The position numbers and the translations under genes were made by a program. From Paracoccaceae bacterium (GTDB lineage Bacteria; Pseudomonadota; Alphaproteobacteria; Rhodobacterales; Rhodobacteraceae), in assembly GCA_009773375.1 (NCBI GenBank), contig WRPH01000002.1:98640-152500 (forward strand): DNA of 53,861 nt. The letters are read 5' to 3'. Positions 25,805 through 35,336 of the stretch are shown one piece after another; the stretch's first letter is position 1; every line of letters begins with the position of its first letter. The notes beneath the pieces are model-generated. The model was not told where the DNA came from and made no database searches. It worked only from the letters and a program-made list of their open reading frames with translations.

Positions 25805-27346
25805 ATGACAACAGATCTTTTCATCATCGGCGGCGGCATCAACGGCTGCGCCATCGCGCGCGACGCGGCGGGCCGTGGCCTGTCGGTGACGCTGGCCGAA
25901 CAGGGCGATCTGGCGCAGGCCACCTCGTCGGCCTCGACCAAGCTGTTCCACGGCGGGCTGCGCTATCTCGAATATTTCGAATTCCGCCTTGTCCGCGAGG
26001 CGTTGGAAGAACGCGAAACCCTGCTGACCGCGATGCCGCATATCTCGTGGCCGATGCGCTTTGTGCTGCCGCTGCACCCGGATATGCGGTTTGATACCAC
26101 CACCCCCACCGCCCGCCTGCTGCCCTTTCTGAAGGGGCGCCGCCCGGCCTGGCTGATCCGGCTCGGCCTGTTTTTGTATGACACGCTGGGCGGCCGCAAG
26201 ATTCTGCCCGCCACCCGCACGCTGAACCTGCGAACCGATCCGGCAGGCGCGCCGCTACAGCCGAAATTCGCCAAGGCCTTCGAATACTCCGATTGCTGGA
26301 TCGACGATGCCCGGCTGACCGCGCTGACCGCCCGCGATGCCGCCAATCACGGCGCTGCCATCCACACCCGCACCCGAGTCACCGCCGCCCACCGCGAAGG
26401 CGATCTCTGGCGCGTTGAAACCACGACGCCCGATGGTGCGACCCAAAGCCACCACGCCCGCGCTTTGGTCAACGCCGGTGGCCCGTGGGTTGAAGACATC
26501 CTGCGCAACGTCACCCACGTTGCCTCGACCGAATCGGTCCGGCTGGTGCGCGGCTCGCACATCGTTACGCGCAAACTGTATGACCACGACCGTTGCTATT
26601 TCTTTCAGGGCAGCGATGGCCGCATCATCTTTGCGATTCCGTATGAGGATGATTTCACTCTGATCGGCACCACCGATGTTGACCACAAAGGCCCCCCCGG
26701 CAGCGCCACCTGCACGGATGCCGAGCGGGATTATCTGTGCAGCTTCGCCAGCCAGTATTTCGCCAAGCCAATCACCGCCGCCGATGTGGTCTGGACCTAT
26801 TCCGGCGTGCGCCCGCTGTATAATGACGGTGCAAGTTCCGCCACCGCCGCCACCCGCGATTATGTGCTGTCGCTGGACGCCAAAGGCCCGCCGTTGCTGA
26901 ACGTCTTTGGCGGCAAGATCACCACGCACCGCCGCTTGGCGGGTAGCGCGCTGGCAAAACTGCACCCATTCTTCCCGGCGCTGAAACCGGAGTGGACAGC
27001 CCGCGCACCTTTGCCCGGTGGCGACTTTCCGGTGGGCGGCGTGCAGGCGCTAACCGCGCAACTGCAAGCCGCCCACCCCTACCTGCCTGTGCGCCTCACC
27101 GCCCGCCTGATCCGCACCTACGGCACCGACGCGCTGCCGCTGCTGGGGGAGGCGAAATCACTGGCCGAGCTGGGCCAGCACTTCGGCGGCAGCCTCTATG
27201 AATCCGAGGTGCGCTGGCAAATCCAGCACGAATACGCCCGCACCGCCGAAGATGTGCTGTGGCGCAGAACCAAGCTGGGCTTGCGGCTTGGCGCTGACGA
27301 GGTGAAGGTGTTGCAAGGCTGGATGACAAGTGTAGCGCAGGGTTAG
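25805..27346 (+). CDS. glpD: Aerobic glycerol-3-phosphate dehydrogenase
   Basis: A 513-residue FAD enzyme that oxidises glycerol 3-phosphate to dihydroxyacetone phosphate and passes electrons to quinone at the membrane. The FAD motif IIGGGINGCAIARDAAGRG is at the N-terminus. SSASTKLFHGGLRYLEYFEF is the family's substrate/FAD signature, and RPLYNDGASSATAATRDYVL follows. Length is normal. No obvious ribosome binding site precedes the ATG. It is followed 105 bp later by glpK with a promoter-like block between, so the two may be separately transcribed. Confidence 0.96.
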   Translation: MTTDLFIIGGGINGCAIARDAAGRGLSVTLAEQGDLAQATSSASTKLFHGGLRYLEYFEFRLVREALEERETLLTAMPHISWPMRFVLPLHPDMRFDTTTPTARLLPFLKGRRPAWLIRLGLFLYDTLGGRKILPATRTLNLRTDPAGAPLQPKFAKAFEYSDCWIDDARLTALTARDAANHGAAIHTRTRVTAAHREGDLWRVETTTPDGATQSHHARALVNAGGPWVEDILRNVTHVASTESVRLVRGSHIVTRKLYDHDRCYFFQGSDGRIIFAIPYEDDFTLIGTTDVDHKGPPGSATCTDAERDYLCSFASQYFAKPITAADVVWTYSGVRPLYNDGASSATAATRDYVLSLDAKGPPLLNVFGGKITTHRRLAGSALAKLHPFFPALKPEWTARAPLPGGDFPVGGVQALTAQLQAAHPYLPVRLTARLIRTYGTDALPLLGEAKSLAELGQHFGGSLYESEVRWQIQHEYARTAEDVLWRRTKLGLRLGADEVKVLQGWMTSVAQG

Positions 27347-27357
27347 CCCCGCCAAAC

Positions 27358-27431
27358 CTTAATAAACCGTAAACGCCCAACCATAACCCATTGAAGTAAA
27401 ACAAACCCGCCCTCTGTCCACACGCGGACAC
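27358..27431 (+). promoter_or_regulatory. Conserved 74-bp block upstream of glpK
   Basis: This block contains TTAATAAACC, CATTGA and GTCCACACGCGGACAC. It matches the region before msrP (53500-53572) in order and spacing: CATTGA is 31 bases after the block start in both, and 28 of the first 37 bases agree without gaps. It likely contains a promoter and a regulator site. Confidence 0.55.
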
Positions 27432-27451
27432 ACCCGAACAAAGGCCCCGCC

Positions 27452-28924
27452 ATGCCGCAAATCCTTGCTATCGACCAGGGCACCACCTCCAGCCGGGCCA
27501 TCCTGTTTTCACGCGACCTGACCCCGATCACCACCGCGCAGGCGGAATTTCCGCAGCATTACCCGGCCTCGGGCTGGGTCGAACATGACCCCGCCGACCT
27601 GTGGGCGACCACGCTTTCTACCGTGAAAACCGTGCTGTCCCGCACCGATCCCGCCCGCGTCGCCTGTATCGGCATCACCAACCAGCGCGAAACCACGCTG
27701 ATCTGGAACCGCGAAACCGGCCAGCCCATCGCCCGCGCCATCGTCTGGCAAGACCGCCGCACCGCCCCGATCTGCGACGCCCTGCGCCCGCATGAAGCCC
27801 TGATCACCGCCCGCACCGGCCTGCTGCTGGACCCGTATTTCAGCGGCACCAAGGTGAAATACCTGCTCGACAACACCCCCGGCGCGCGTGCGGCTGCCGA
27901 GGCTGGCAAGCTCGCCTTCGGCACCGTCGATACCTACCTGATCTGGAAGCTGACCGGCGGCGAGGTCCACGCCACCGACGCCACCAACGCCGCCCGCACC
28001 CTGCTGTTCAACATCAAGACCAACCAGTGGGATGCCGAGATCTGCGCCCTGCTGAACGTCCCGCTATCCCTGCTGCCGGAGGTGAAAGACTCCGCCGCCG
28101 AGTTCGGCCACACCGACCCCGCCCTGTTCGGTCGCCCCATCCCGATCCGCGGCGTCGCGGGCGATCAACAGGCCGCCACCGTCGGGCAGGCCTGCTTTCA
28201 ACCCGGCATGATGAAATCCACCTACGGCACCGGCTGCTTCGCGCTGCTGAACACCGGGCCGGATATGGTGCCATCCAAGAACCGGCTGCTGACCACCATC
28301 GCTTACCGGCTGAACAGCGAAACCACCTACGCGCTGGAGGGGTCGATCTTCATCGCAGGGGCGGTGGTGCAGTGGCTGCGCGACGGGCTGAAGATCATCC
28401 ACCACGCCGCCGAAACGCAGCCCTTGGCCGAGGCTGCTGACCCGGCGCAAGACCTGATCCTCGTCCCCGCCTTCACCGGCCTTGGCGCGCCCTATTGGCG
28501 GCCCGACTGTCGCGGCGCGGTTTACGGGCTGACCCGCAACTCTGGCCCCGCCGAACTGGCCCGCGCCGCGCTGGAAAGTGTCGGCTTCCAGACCCGCGAT
28601 CTGCTGGAGGCGATGCGGGCCGATTGGGGTGCCGCCGCGGATGGCGTGTTGCGGGTGGATGGCGGCATGGCGGCCAGCGACTGGACGATGCAGTTTCTGG
28701 CCGACATTCTGGGCGCGCCCGTCGATCGCCCACAAGTCACCGAGACCACGGCGCTGGGCGCGGCCTATCTGGCTGGCCTGCAAAGCGGCATCTGCCCTGA
28801 ACCCGCCATCTTCGCGCAAGACTGGGCCTTGCAGCGCCGGTTTCAACCGCAGATGCCGCAGGCCACGCGCGCCGCGAAGTATCAGCGTTGGGGCAGGGCG
28901 GTGCAGGCGACGTTGCTGGTGTAG
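27452..28924 (+). CDS. glpK: Glycerol kinase
   Basis: A 490-residue FGGY-family kinase that phosphorylates glycerol with [19 protein letters not shown] opens the ATPase fold, [19 protein letters not shown] and WQDRRT contain substrate residues, [17 protein letters not shown] is the FGGY signature region, and [19 protein letters not shown] lies near the C-terminus. It supplies glycerol 3-phosphate to GlpD. No glycerol transporter gene is present in this window. Confidence 0.96.
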   Translation: MPQILAIDQGTTSSRAILFSRDLTPITTAQAEFPQHYPASGWVEHDPADLWATTLSTVKTVLSRTDPARVACIGITNQRETTLIWNRETGQPIARAIVWQDRRTAPICDALRPHEALITARTGLLLDPYFSGTKVKYLLDNTPGARAAAEAGKLAFGTVDTYLIWKLTGGEVHATDATNAARTLLFNIKTNQWDAEICALLNVPLSLLPEVKDSAAEFGHTDPALFGRPIPIRGVAGDQQAATVGQACFQPGMMKSTYGTGCFALLNTGPDMVPSKNRLLTTIAYRLNSETTYALEGSIFIAGAVVQWLRDGLKIIHHAAETQPLAEAADPAQDLILVPAFTGLGAPYWRPDCRGAVYGLTRNSGPAELARAALESVGFQTRDLLEAMRADWGAAADGVLRVDGGMAASDWTMQFLADILGAPVDRPQVTETTALGAAYLAGLQSGICPEPAIFAQDWALQRRFQPQMPQATRAAKYQRWGRAVQATLLV

Positions 28925-28969
28925 CCCGCCCACTTGACCAAGCCGGGCGCTTAGGGCCTAAGCTGCGAT

Positions 28970-29698
28970 ATGGTCGATACGCCGAGAAAATCCCGCAAGA
29001 AGCCCGAGCCAGAGGTCATTGCTCCGCCCCCGGTCACCGGGCGCATCCGCCGCTGGGTGCTGCGCGGCCTTTCCGGCTTTGCGGCGTTTTTTGGCGTGCT
29101 GATCCTGCTGTTCAGCTTTATCCCGCCGCCGATCAACCTGTATCAGCTGGGCGAAAGTTGGCGGCTGGGCGGGATCAGCAAGGATTGGGTCGGCTGGGAT
29201 GACATCGCCCCGGTGATGGCGCGGTCGGTTGTGGCGGCAGAGGATGCGAATTTCTGCCTGCACTGGGGCTTTGACATGGCCGCCATTCGTGCGGCCGTCG
29301 ATCAGGGCGGCAATCGCGGGGCCTCGACGCTGTCGCAACAGGTGGTGAAAAACACCTTCCTCTGGCATGGCCGCAGCTATCTGCGCAAAGCGCTGGAGGC
29401 GATGCTGACTCCGGTAGTCGAGCTGGTCTGGTCAAAACAGCGCATCCTTGAAGTTTACCTGAACGTCGCTGAATTTGATGAAGGCGTATTTGGCGTGCAG
29501 GCGGCGGCGCAGCATCATTTCGGCGTCGATGCCCGCGATCTGTCGGCGTTGCAGGCCGCGCGGCTGGCGGCGGTGTTGCCAGACCCTAAAGAACGTTCGG
29601 CCAGCAATCCCAGCGATTTCGTCCGCAAGCGCACCCGCGCGATCATGGCCGGAGCGGAAACCATCGCCGCCGACGGGCGCGCGGACTGCTTCGAGTAA
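28970..29698 (+). CDS. mtgA: Monofunctional biosynthetic peptidoglycan transglycosylase
   Basis: A 242-residue GT51 glycosyltransferase. A basic cytoplasmic N-terminus is followed by one membrane helix (about 30-52) and a periplasmic catalytic domain. The first catalytic Glu is at 91 in AAEDANFCLHWGFD, the second motif is GASTLSQQVVKNTFLW, and RKALEAMLTPVVELVWSKQRILEVYLNVAEF follows. It polymerises lipid II glycan chains. Length is typical. The ribosome binding site is weak; the ATG at 28970 leaves a complete N-terminus. Confidence 0.95.
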   Translation: MVDTPRKSRKKPEPEVIAPPPVTGRIRRWVLRGLSGFAAFFGVLILLFSFIPPPINLYQLGESWRLGGISKDWVGWDDIAPVMARSVVAAEDANFCLHWGFDMAAIRAAVDQGGNRGASTLSQQVVKNTFLWHGRSYLRKALEAMLTPVVELVWSKQRILEVYLNVAEFDEGVFGVQAAAQHHFGVDARDLSALQAARLAAVLPDPKERSASNPSDFVRKRTRAIMAGAETIAADGRADCFE

Positions 29699-29814
29699 GC
29701 GATAGCTGCGCGCCTTTGTGCTGCTGATTCGTCTGCCAAACGGCCACTGGCTGTATGACTCTTCAACAGAAACCTGATCCTAAGCAGGCGGAAACGCTGG
29801 CGCTTTTCCTTGGG

Positions 29815-29870
29815 TGATTTTTTCGTTGCACTTTATAACTTTTCATATATCTGTAAAGCAACAGGGGGAA
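29815..29870 (+). promoter_or_regulatory. AT-rich promoter region of the sugar operon
   Basis: The 176-bp gap before the isomerase gene ends in a markedly AT-rich stretch. A GTTGC ... GCAAC inverted repeat (29825-29829 / 29858-29862) encloses TTTATAACTTTTCATATATC. TTGCAC may be a -35 box. The site lies at the head of an operon that carries its own RpiR-type regulator. Confidence 0.35.
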
Positions 29871-29874
29871 TCAC

Positions 29875-30870
29875 ATGCTTGGACGCCGTTTCGCTACCCG
29901 TATCAACTCGTTCGCTTCCGGGGCTTCGGACTATTGGCCGACGCTTTCCGGCAAGCCCTCGCTGATCCAGATGGTGCAGCGCGCGGCAACGGTCGAAGGG
30001 CTGACCGAGCTGGATCTGAACTACCCCGATCACATTGGCTGCGACCCGGTGGAAACCGGTCGGGCGGTGCGTGATTGCGGGCTTGCGATCAGCGGTCTGG
30101 CGATGCGCTACTACACCAATCCCGGCTTCAAGCGTGGTGCGTTTACCAACCCCGACAGCGCCGTGCGGCGCGAGGCGATTGACCTGACCAAGCGCGGCAT
30201 TGATGCGGCGCGGGCGATGGGTGCGCCAATGATGACGCTGTGGCTGGGGCAGGATGGCTATGACTATGCCTTCCAATGCGACTATCCCGCGCTGTGGGCG
30301 GCCGAGATTGAAGGCATTGCCGAGGTTGCAGCGCATGACCCGGACTGCATGATTTCCATCGAATATAAGCCAAATGAACCAAGGTCTTACTCGGTTCTGC
30401 CGGATGCCACCACCACGCTGCTGGCGATCAAGGAAGTCGGCGCGGCGAACCTGGGCGTGACGATCGATTTCGCCCACGCTCTGTATGCCAACGAACAGCC
30501 TGCCTTTGCTGCCGCGCTGATCCTGCGGCATTCGAAACTGCTGGGGCTGCACCTGAACGATGGCTACGCCAAGCGCGATGATGGCCTGATGGTCGGCGCG
30601 GTGCATGAACAGGCCACGCTGGAATTGCTGCGCGAAGTGCATCGCGGCGGCTTTGATGGCGCGATTTATTTTGACACCTTCCCCGATGCGTCCGGCCTTG
30701 ATCCGGTGGCGGAATGTGCCGCCAACATCCGCACCGTCAAGCGCATGCTGGCCGCTGTCACCCGCATGGAAGGCGACAATCGACTGGCTGCCGCACAGGC
30801 CGCGCAAGACCCGGTGATCGCACAGGAAATCGCACGGCTGGCTTTGGCAGGGGCGATTGCCGCCGCATAA
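29875..30870 (+). CDS. TIM-barrel sugar (phosphate) isomerase/epimerase
   Basis: A 331-residue protein of the xylose isomerase-like AP-endonuclease-2 fold. Probable metal ligands are the Glu in ISIEYKPNEPR, the Asp in VTIDFAHAL, the His in LGLHLNDGYAK and the acidic residue in IYFDTFPD. AGGGGG precedes the ATG. It is the first gene of an operon with a ribose-type ABC transporter, an RpiR regulator and a PfkB kinase, so it probably isomerises the imported sugar or its phosphate. Which sugar is unknown; relatives act on rhamnose, tagatose or inositol intermediates. Confidence 0.82.
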   Translation: MLGRRFATRINSFASGASDYWPTLSGKPSLIQMVQRAATVEGLTELDLNYPDHIGCDPVETGRAVRDCGLAISGLAMRYYTNPGFKRGAFTNPDSAVRREAIDLTKRGIDAARAMGAPMMTLWLGQDGYDYAFQCDYPALWAAEIEGIAEVAAHDPDCMISIEYKPNEPRSYSVLPDATTTLLAIKEVGAANLGVTIDFAHALYANEQPAFAAALILRHSKLLGLHLNDGYAKRDDGLMVGAVHEQATLELLREVHRGGFDGAIYFDTFPDASGLDPVAECAANIRTVKRMLAAVTRMEGDNRLAAAQAAQDPVIAQEIARLALAGAIAAA

Positions 30871-30916
30871 ACTTCACATACTGCAATAAAGTCGTGTTGA
30901 AATAGGGAGGAAACCA

Positions 30917-31966
30917 ATGCAACACTTTCTGAAGACGACCCTCGTGGTCGGTGCTTTCGCGCTGACGCTTGGCATGGCGCAGGCGCAGGATCTCGCGCCG
31001 CTGAATTCCGACAGCGAAGCGGACCGGATGGATTGGTCCGAGCTGGACGCCAAGTTCGGCGCACTGCCCGCTCCGGCGGCTGGCACCAAGGTTGGTGGCG
31101 TGTCGAAGACGCTGACCAACGAATACTGGCGCTCGCTGGGCCAAGGCTATCAGAACGTCGCTGACAAGCTGGGGCTGGAGTTTGTTTATCAGGCCGCGCA
31201 GAACGAAGGCGATCAGTTGGGTCAGCTTTCCACCGCTGAAAACCTGATCAGCCAGGGCTTTGCGGCGCTGTTGTTCTCGCCGCAGACCGATGCCAACCTG
31301 ATCCCGGCTGTTGAAAAGGCCAAGGCGGCGGGCATTCCGGTGCTGAACGTCAACGACGCAGTGATCCCGTCGGCGGAAAACTATGTCGGCAACGTTCAGA
31401 AGGGCAACGGCGTCAACGTGGCGCAGTGGTTCATCGACAACCGCGCCGATGGCGGCAAGGTTGCGGTGATCGAAGGCCAACCGGGCGTTTACGCTGCCGG
31501 TCAGCGCACCGCTGGTTTCACTGAAACCATCAACGCCTCGGGCAAGTTTGAAGTTGTCGCCTCGGTTCCTGCCAACTGGAGCCGTGAAGAAGCCTTCAAC
31601 GCCGCCTCGACGATCCTGCAGCAATACCCGGACCTGATCGGTTTTTATGCCAACAACGACGGCATGGCGCTGGGCGTGGTGGAAGCGGTGAAAGCGGCTG
31701 GCAAGGCTGATAGCGTTGCGGTGTTCGGCACCGATGGCGTGTCGGATGCTTATGCGGCGATCAAGGCGGGCGATCTGACCGGCACCGTTGACAGCTTCCC
31801 GGTGCTGACTGGCGAGATTGCGATGGAAGTGGCGCTGCGTCTGCTGGCAGGTCAAGACCTGCCGCGCGTGGTTGCAACGCCGCAGGCGCTGATCACCAAG
31901 GACAACGTCGAAACCTATGCCACCTCTGACATTGCAGCCCTGCGCGCTGCCCTGTTGGCGAAGTAA
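30917..31966 (+). CDS. Sugar ABC transporter periplasmic binding protein
   Basis: A 349-residue type I periplasmic binding protein (ribose/LacI-like fold) with a signal peptide (LVVGAFALTLGMAQA) and no lipobox. The KVGGVSKTLTNEYWRSLGQGYQ start, SPQTDANLIPAVEKAKAAGIPVLNVND and FYANNDGMALGVVEAVKAAG are characteristic. GGGAGG lies upstream. It precedes the ATPase and permease genes and captures the operon's sugar; substrate identity is not evident. Confidence 0.93.
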   Translation: MQHFLKTTLVVGAFALTLGMAQAQDLAPLNSDSEADRMDWSELDAKFGALPAPAAGTKVGGVSKTLTNEYWRSLGQGYQNVADKLGLEFVYQAAQNEGDQLGQLSTAENLISQGFAALLFSPQTDANLIPAVEKAKAAGIPVLNVNDAVIPSAENYVGNVQKGNGVNVAQWFIDNRADGGKVAVIEGQPGVYAAGQRTAGFTETINASGKFEVVASVPANWSREEAFNAASTILQQYPDLIGFYANNDGMALGVVEAVKAAGKADSVAVFGTDGVSDAYAAIKAGDLTGTVDSFPVLTGEIAMEVALRLLAGQDLPRVVATPQALITKDNVETYATSDIAALRAALLAK

Positions 31967-31975
31967 GGCCGTCGC

Positions 31976-32003
31976 GGCCTGCCGGATGCTCCCCCGGCGG
32001 GCC
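31976..32003 (+). terminator. Intercistronic hairpin after the binding-protein gene
   Basis: GGCCTGCCGG (31976-31985) pairs with CCGGCGGGCC (31994-32003), including one G-T wobble, followed by CCCCTTTTT. Such hairpins between binding protein and ATPase genes often reduce downstream expression or stabilise the upstream mRNA. Confidence 0.6.
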
Positions 32004-32026
32004 GCCCCTTTTTGGGAAATCCTGTG

Positions 32027-33508
32027 ATGACCGCGCGCCTGACCCTTAAAGACATCACCAAATCCTACGGCCCGGTGCAGGTGCTGCATGGCGTGGCTCT
32101 GGTGGTGCAACCCGGTGAAGTCCATGGCCTGCTGGGCGAAAATGGCGCGGGCAAGTCCACCCTGCTGAACATCCTCAGCGGTGTGATCGGCAAGGATGGT
32201 GGTTCCGTCGAAATTGACGGCGCGGCGGTGCAGATCGGCTCCCCGCGTGAGGCGACGGCAGCCGGGATCGCGATGATCCACCAGGAATTGCAGCAGGTGC
32301 CGGAACTGTCCGTGGCACAGAATATCTATCTTGGCGCGGCCTTGCGTCGTGCCGGTGGTCTGGTGGTGGACCGCGCCGCACAGGAAGCCGAAGCGCGGCG
32401 ATTGCTGGCGCCGCTGGATGCGACGATCGACGTGACCGCCCCGGTGCGCGGCTTGCGCGTGGCGCAGCGGCAGATCGTTGAGATCGCCAAGGCTCTGCGT
32501 GCCAATGCGAAGATCATTGCGATGGACGAGCCGACGTCATCGCTGACCCCGAAAGAATTTGAACGGCTGGTCGAGGTGATAAAGACCCTGACCGCGCGCG
32601 GCGTGTCGATCATCTATGTCAGCCACAAGATGGATGAGGTGTTCCGGCTGTGCCAGCAGGCCACCATCCTGCGCGATGGTCGCCTGATCGGTCAGGTGCC
32701 GATCCCGCAAACCCCGGTGGCGCAGGTGATCGAAACCATGGTCGGGCGCGAATTGGCGCATGCCAGCCACCGCAGCTTTGCCACCGATCAGGTGCTGATG
32801 CAGGTGCAGGGGCTTGGCCGCGATACTGCCGTGCAGGACGCCAGCTTTGATCTGCACGCGGGCGAGGTTCTGGGCATCGCCGGGCTGGTTGGCTCTGGTC
32901 GGACGGAACTGCTGCGCCTGTTGGCGGGGGTGGATCGGGCTGATGCCGGTCGGATCGAGGTGTTGGGCCAGCAGCCCGGCAATGGCCCGCGCGCCCGGAT
33001 CAAGGCAGGCTTGGGTCTGGTGCCGGAGGAACGCAAGCGCGACGGCATCATTCGCCACCGCCCGGTTGCCAGCAACATCGGCCTGCCTGCGATGCATAAA
33101 TTCACCCGGCTGGGCATGATCCGCAAAGCCTTCCTCAAGGCCCGCGCGGAAGAGTTGATGCGCGAGGTCCGCCTGCGCCCCTTCGATGTGACCCGGCCGA
33201 TTGGCAGCTTTTCCGGCGGCAACCAGCAAAAGGCGATCATTGGCCGTTGGCTGGCCAGTGACACCCGTATTTTCCTGTTTGACGAACCCACCCGTGGCAT
33301 CGACGTCGGTGCCAAGGCTGAAATCTACGACCTGATCGAAAAGCTTGCCGCCGAGGGCCGCGCGGTGATCGTGGTATCTTCGGAAATGCCCGAGGTGATC
33401 CGCGTTTCCGACCGCGTTCTGGTGATGCGGGAAGGCCGCATCAGTGCCACGCTTGGCCCGGATCAGATCACCGAGGCCGCTATCGCCCGCAACGCCATTC
33501 CCGCCTGA
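32027..33508 (+). CDS. Sugar ABC transporter ATP-binding protein (double ATPase)
   Basis: A 493-residue RbsA-type protein with two ABC domains. The first has Walker A GENGAGKST (37-45) and IAMDEPTSSLT. The second has the usual degenerate loop GLVGSGRTE and an intact FSGGNQQKAIIGRWLA signature with FLFDEPTRGIDVGAK. ATG 32027 is used; in-frame TTG and GTG lie just upstream. It drives import with the adjacent permease. Confidence 0.94.
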   Translation: MTARLTLKDITKSYGPVQVLHGVALVVQPGEVHGLLGENGAGKSTLLNILSGVIGKDGGSVEIDGAAVQIGSPREATAAGIAMIHQELQQVPELSVAQNIYLGAALRRAGGLVVDRAAQEAEARRLLAPLDATIDVTAPVRGLRVAQRQIVEIAKALRANAKIIAMDEPTSSLTPKEFERLVEVIKTLTARGVSIIYVSHKMDEVFRLCQQATILRDGRLIGQVPIPQTPVAQVIETMVGRELAHASHRSFATDQVLMQVQGLGRDTAVQDASFDLHAGEVLGIAGLVGSGRTELLRLLAGVDRADAGRIEVLGQQPGNGPRARIKAGLGLVPEERKRDGIIRHRPVASNIGLPAMHKFTRLGMIRKAFLKARAEELMREVRLRPFDVTRPIGSFSGGNQQKAIIGRWLASDTRIFLFDEPTRGIDVGAKAEIYDLIEKLAAEGRAVIVVSSEMPEVIRVSDRVLVMREGRISATLGPDQITEAAIARNAIPA

Positions 33509-33518
33509 CGAGGATAAG

Positions 33519-34472
33519 ATGACCCGTTTTCCCCTGCTTTCGCGCATCCGCTTTCGTGACGCCGGCACCCTGCTGGGCCTGATCCTGATCAGCCTTGTCT
33601 TCGCGTTCAAATCCGATGTGTTCCTGACACAACCCAATCTGATCAACATCTTGCAGCAATCGGCGATCAACGCCTGCATCGCCTTGGGCATGACACTGGT
33701 GATCATCTCGGGCGGGATTGATCTGTCGGTCGGCCCGGTTGCGGCGCTGTCGGCGGTGCTGGGGGCGGCGATGCTGGTGGCCGGAGTACCGGTGCCTTTG
33801 GCGATTGCCGGCGCGCTGGCGACCGGGGCGTTCTGCGGCTTTCTGAATGGCGCGCTGATCACCTGGGGCGGCTTGCAGCCGTTCATCGTCACGCTGGGTG
33901 GCTTGTCGCTGTATCGCGCACTGGCGCTGATCTATACTGGCGGGCAGCCGATTTTCGGCCTGCCGGACGGCTTTCGCGCCTTCACCAATGGCAGCCTAGC
34001 GGGCATCCCGAACCCGGTGGTGATCGTCGCCGTGCTGGCGCTGCTGGCTTGGGTGATCCTGAACAAGACCCCGCTGGGTGAATACTTCATGGCCGTCGGC
34101 GGCAACCCCGAAGCCGCGCGGATTGCCGGGGTGCCGGTCACGCTGACCAAGCTGGCCGCCTACATGATTTCCGGCCTGATGGCGGCGGTTGCAGCGATGG
34201 TGCTGATCGGTCGCCTTGGTGCCGCCGAGCCGACGCTGGGCACGCTGTGGGAACTGGACGCGATTGCCGCCGCCGCGATTGGCGGGGCCAGCCTGATGGG
34301 CGGGCGCGGCAGCATCCTTGGCACCCTGATCGGCTGCATCATCCTTGGCACCCTGCGCAACGGCCTCACGCTTTTGAACGTTCAAGCCTTCTACCAGTTG
34401 CTTGCCACCGGTATCATCATCATTGTCGCCATGCTGATTGATAAGGCGACGAGTGGTAAACAGGGGGGCTGA
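33519..34472 (+). CDS. Sugar ABC transporter permease
   Basis: A 317-residue RbsC-type inner-membrane permease with about eight to ten hydrophobic helices. Conserved segments are GMTLVIISGGIDLSVGPVAALSAV, LGGLSLYRALALIYTGGQPIF and AVGGNPEAARIAGVPV (the EAA-like loop). ACGAGGATAAG precedes the ATG at 33519. It is the single permease of the cassette, as usual for ribose-class importers, and its TGA directly abuts the next gene. Confidence 0.94.
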   Translation: MTRFPLLSRIRFRDAGTLLGLILISLVFAFKSDVFLTQPNLINILQQSAINACIALGMTLVIISGGIDLSVGPVAALSAVLGAAMLVAGVPVPLAIAGALATGAFCGFLNGALITWGGLQPFIVTLGGLSLYRALALIYTGGQPIFGLPDGFRAFTNGSLAGIPNPVVIVAVLALLAWVILNKTPLGEYFMAVGGNPEAARIAGVPVTLTKLAAYMISGLMAAVAAMVLIGRLGAAEPTLGTLWELDAIAAAAIGGASLMGGRGSILGTLIGCIILGTLRNGLTLLNVQAFYQLLATGIIIIVAMLIDKATSGKQGG

Positions 34473-35327
34473 ATGGGCGATCCAAGGGCTGTAGGCGCGC
34501 AAATCCGCATGAGGCTGCCAAGCCTGACCCCGCTGGAAGGCAAGGTTGCCGCCGATATTCTGGCGCGCAAGGACATCACCGAGGCGATGCCGCTGCGCGA
34601 AGTGGCCGAAGGCTCGGGCGTGTCGGATGCAATGGTGGTCAAGGTGGCCAAGAAGCTGGGCTTCGCCGGGTTTCGCGAATTCCGTCAGGGCCTTGTGGAT
34701 TATTACAGCTCTGACACCGCCGCCCTGCATTCCGAGATTTCGGCCGAAGATACCGCAGGCGAGATCGTGCAGAAGGTATTCCGCACCGCCATGCAGGCGC
34801 TGGAGGAAACCTTCGCCATTCTGGATCTGGAGGCGTTTGAACGCGCCGCCGACCTGCTGCACCGCGCCAAACAGCGCGATTTCTACGGCTTGGGCGGATC
34901 AGCGCAGATTGCCCGCGATGTCAGCCACAAGTTTCTGCGCATCGGCATCCGGTCCTCGGTGTTCGACGATGCGCATATGATGATGATGTCGGCGGCGCTG
35001 CTGGGCGAAGGCGACGTGGCCATCGCGTTTTCGCATTCCGGCAATACCTCGGCGGTGATTGATGCGGTGGAGCTGGCGCGCAAGAACGGCGCGCGCACCA
35101 TTGCGGTGACGAATTACCCCGATAGCCCGCTGGCGAAACTGGTCGATGTGGTGCTGTGTTCCACCGCGCAAAACTCGCCGCTGCTGGGGGAAAACGCCAC
35201 CGCGCGGATTGCGCAGCTGAACCTGCTGGACGCGCTGTTTGTCGCCACCGCCCAGCGCGACCGCAAGACCGCCGATCTGAATCTTGGCCGCACCATGCGG
35301 GCCGTGCAATCGAAACGTAAACTCTAG
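34473..35327 (+). CDS. MurR/RpiR family transcriptional regulator
   Basis: A 284-residue regulator with an N-terminal RpiR HTH (MPLREVAEGSGVSDAMVVKVAKKLGFAGFREF, about residues 30-75) and a C-terminal SIS sugar-phosphate-binding domain (FYGLGGSAQIARDVSHKFLR, VAIAFSHSGNTSAVIDAVE). It is embedded in the operon with no gap after the permease, so it likely senses the phosphorylated sugar and controls this operon. Confidence 0.93.
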   Translation: MGDPRAVGAQIRMRLPSLTPLEGKVAADILARKDITEAMPLREVAEGSGVSDAMVVKVAKKLGFAGFREFRQGLVDYYSSDTAALHSEISAEDTAGEIVQKVFRTAMQALEETFAILDLEAFERAADLLHRAKQRDFYGLGGSAQIARDVSHKFLRIGIRSSVFDDAHMMMMSAALLGEGDVAIAFSHSGNTSAVIDAVELARKNGARTIAVTNYPDSPLAKLVDVVLCSTAQNSPLLGENATARIAQLNLLDALFVATAQRDRKTADLNLGRTMRAVQSKRKL

Positions 35328-35336
35328 GAGGCGTCT

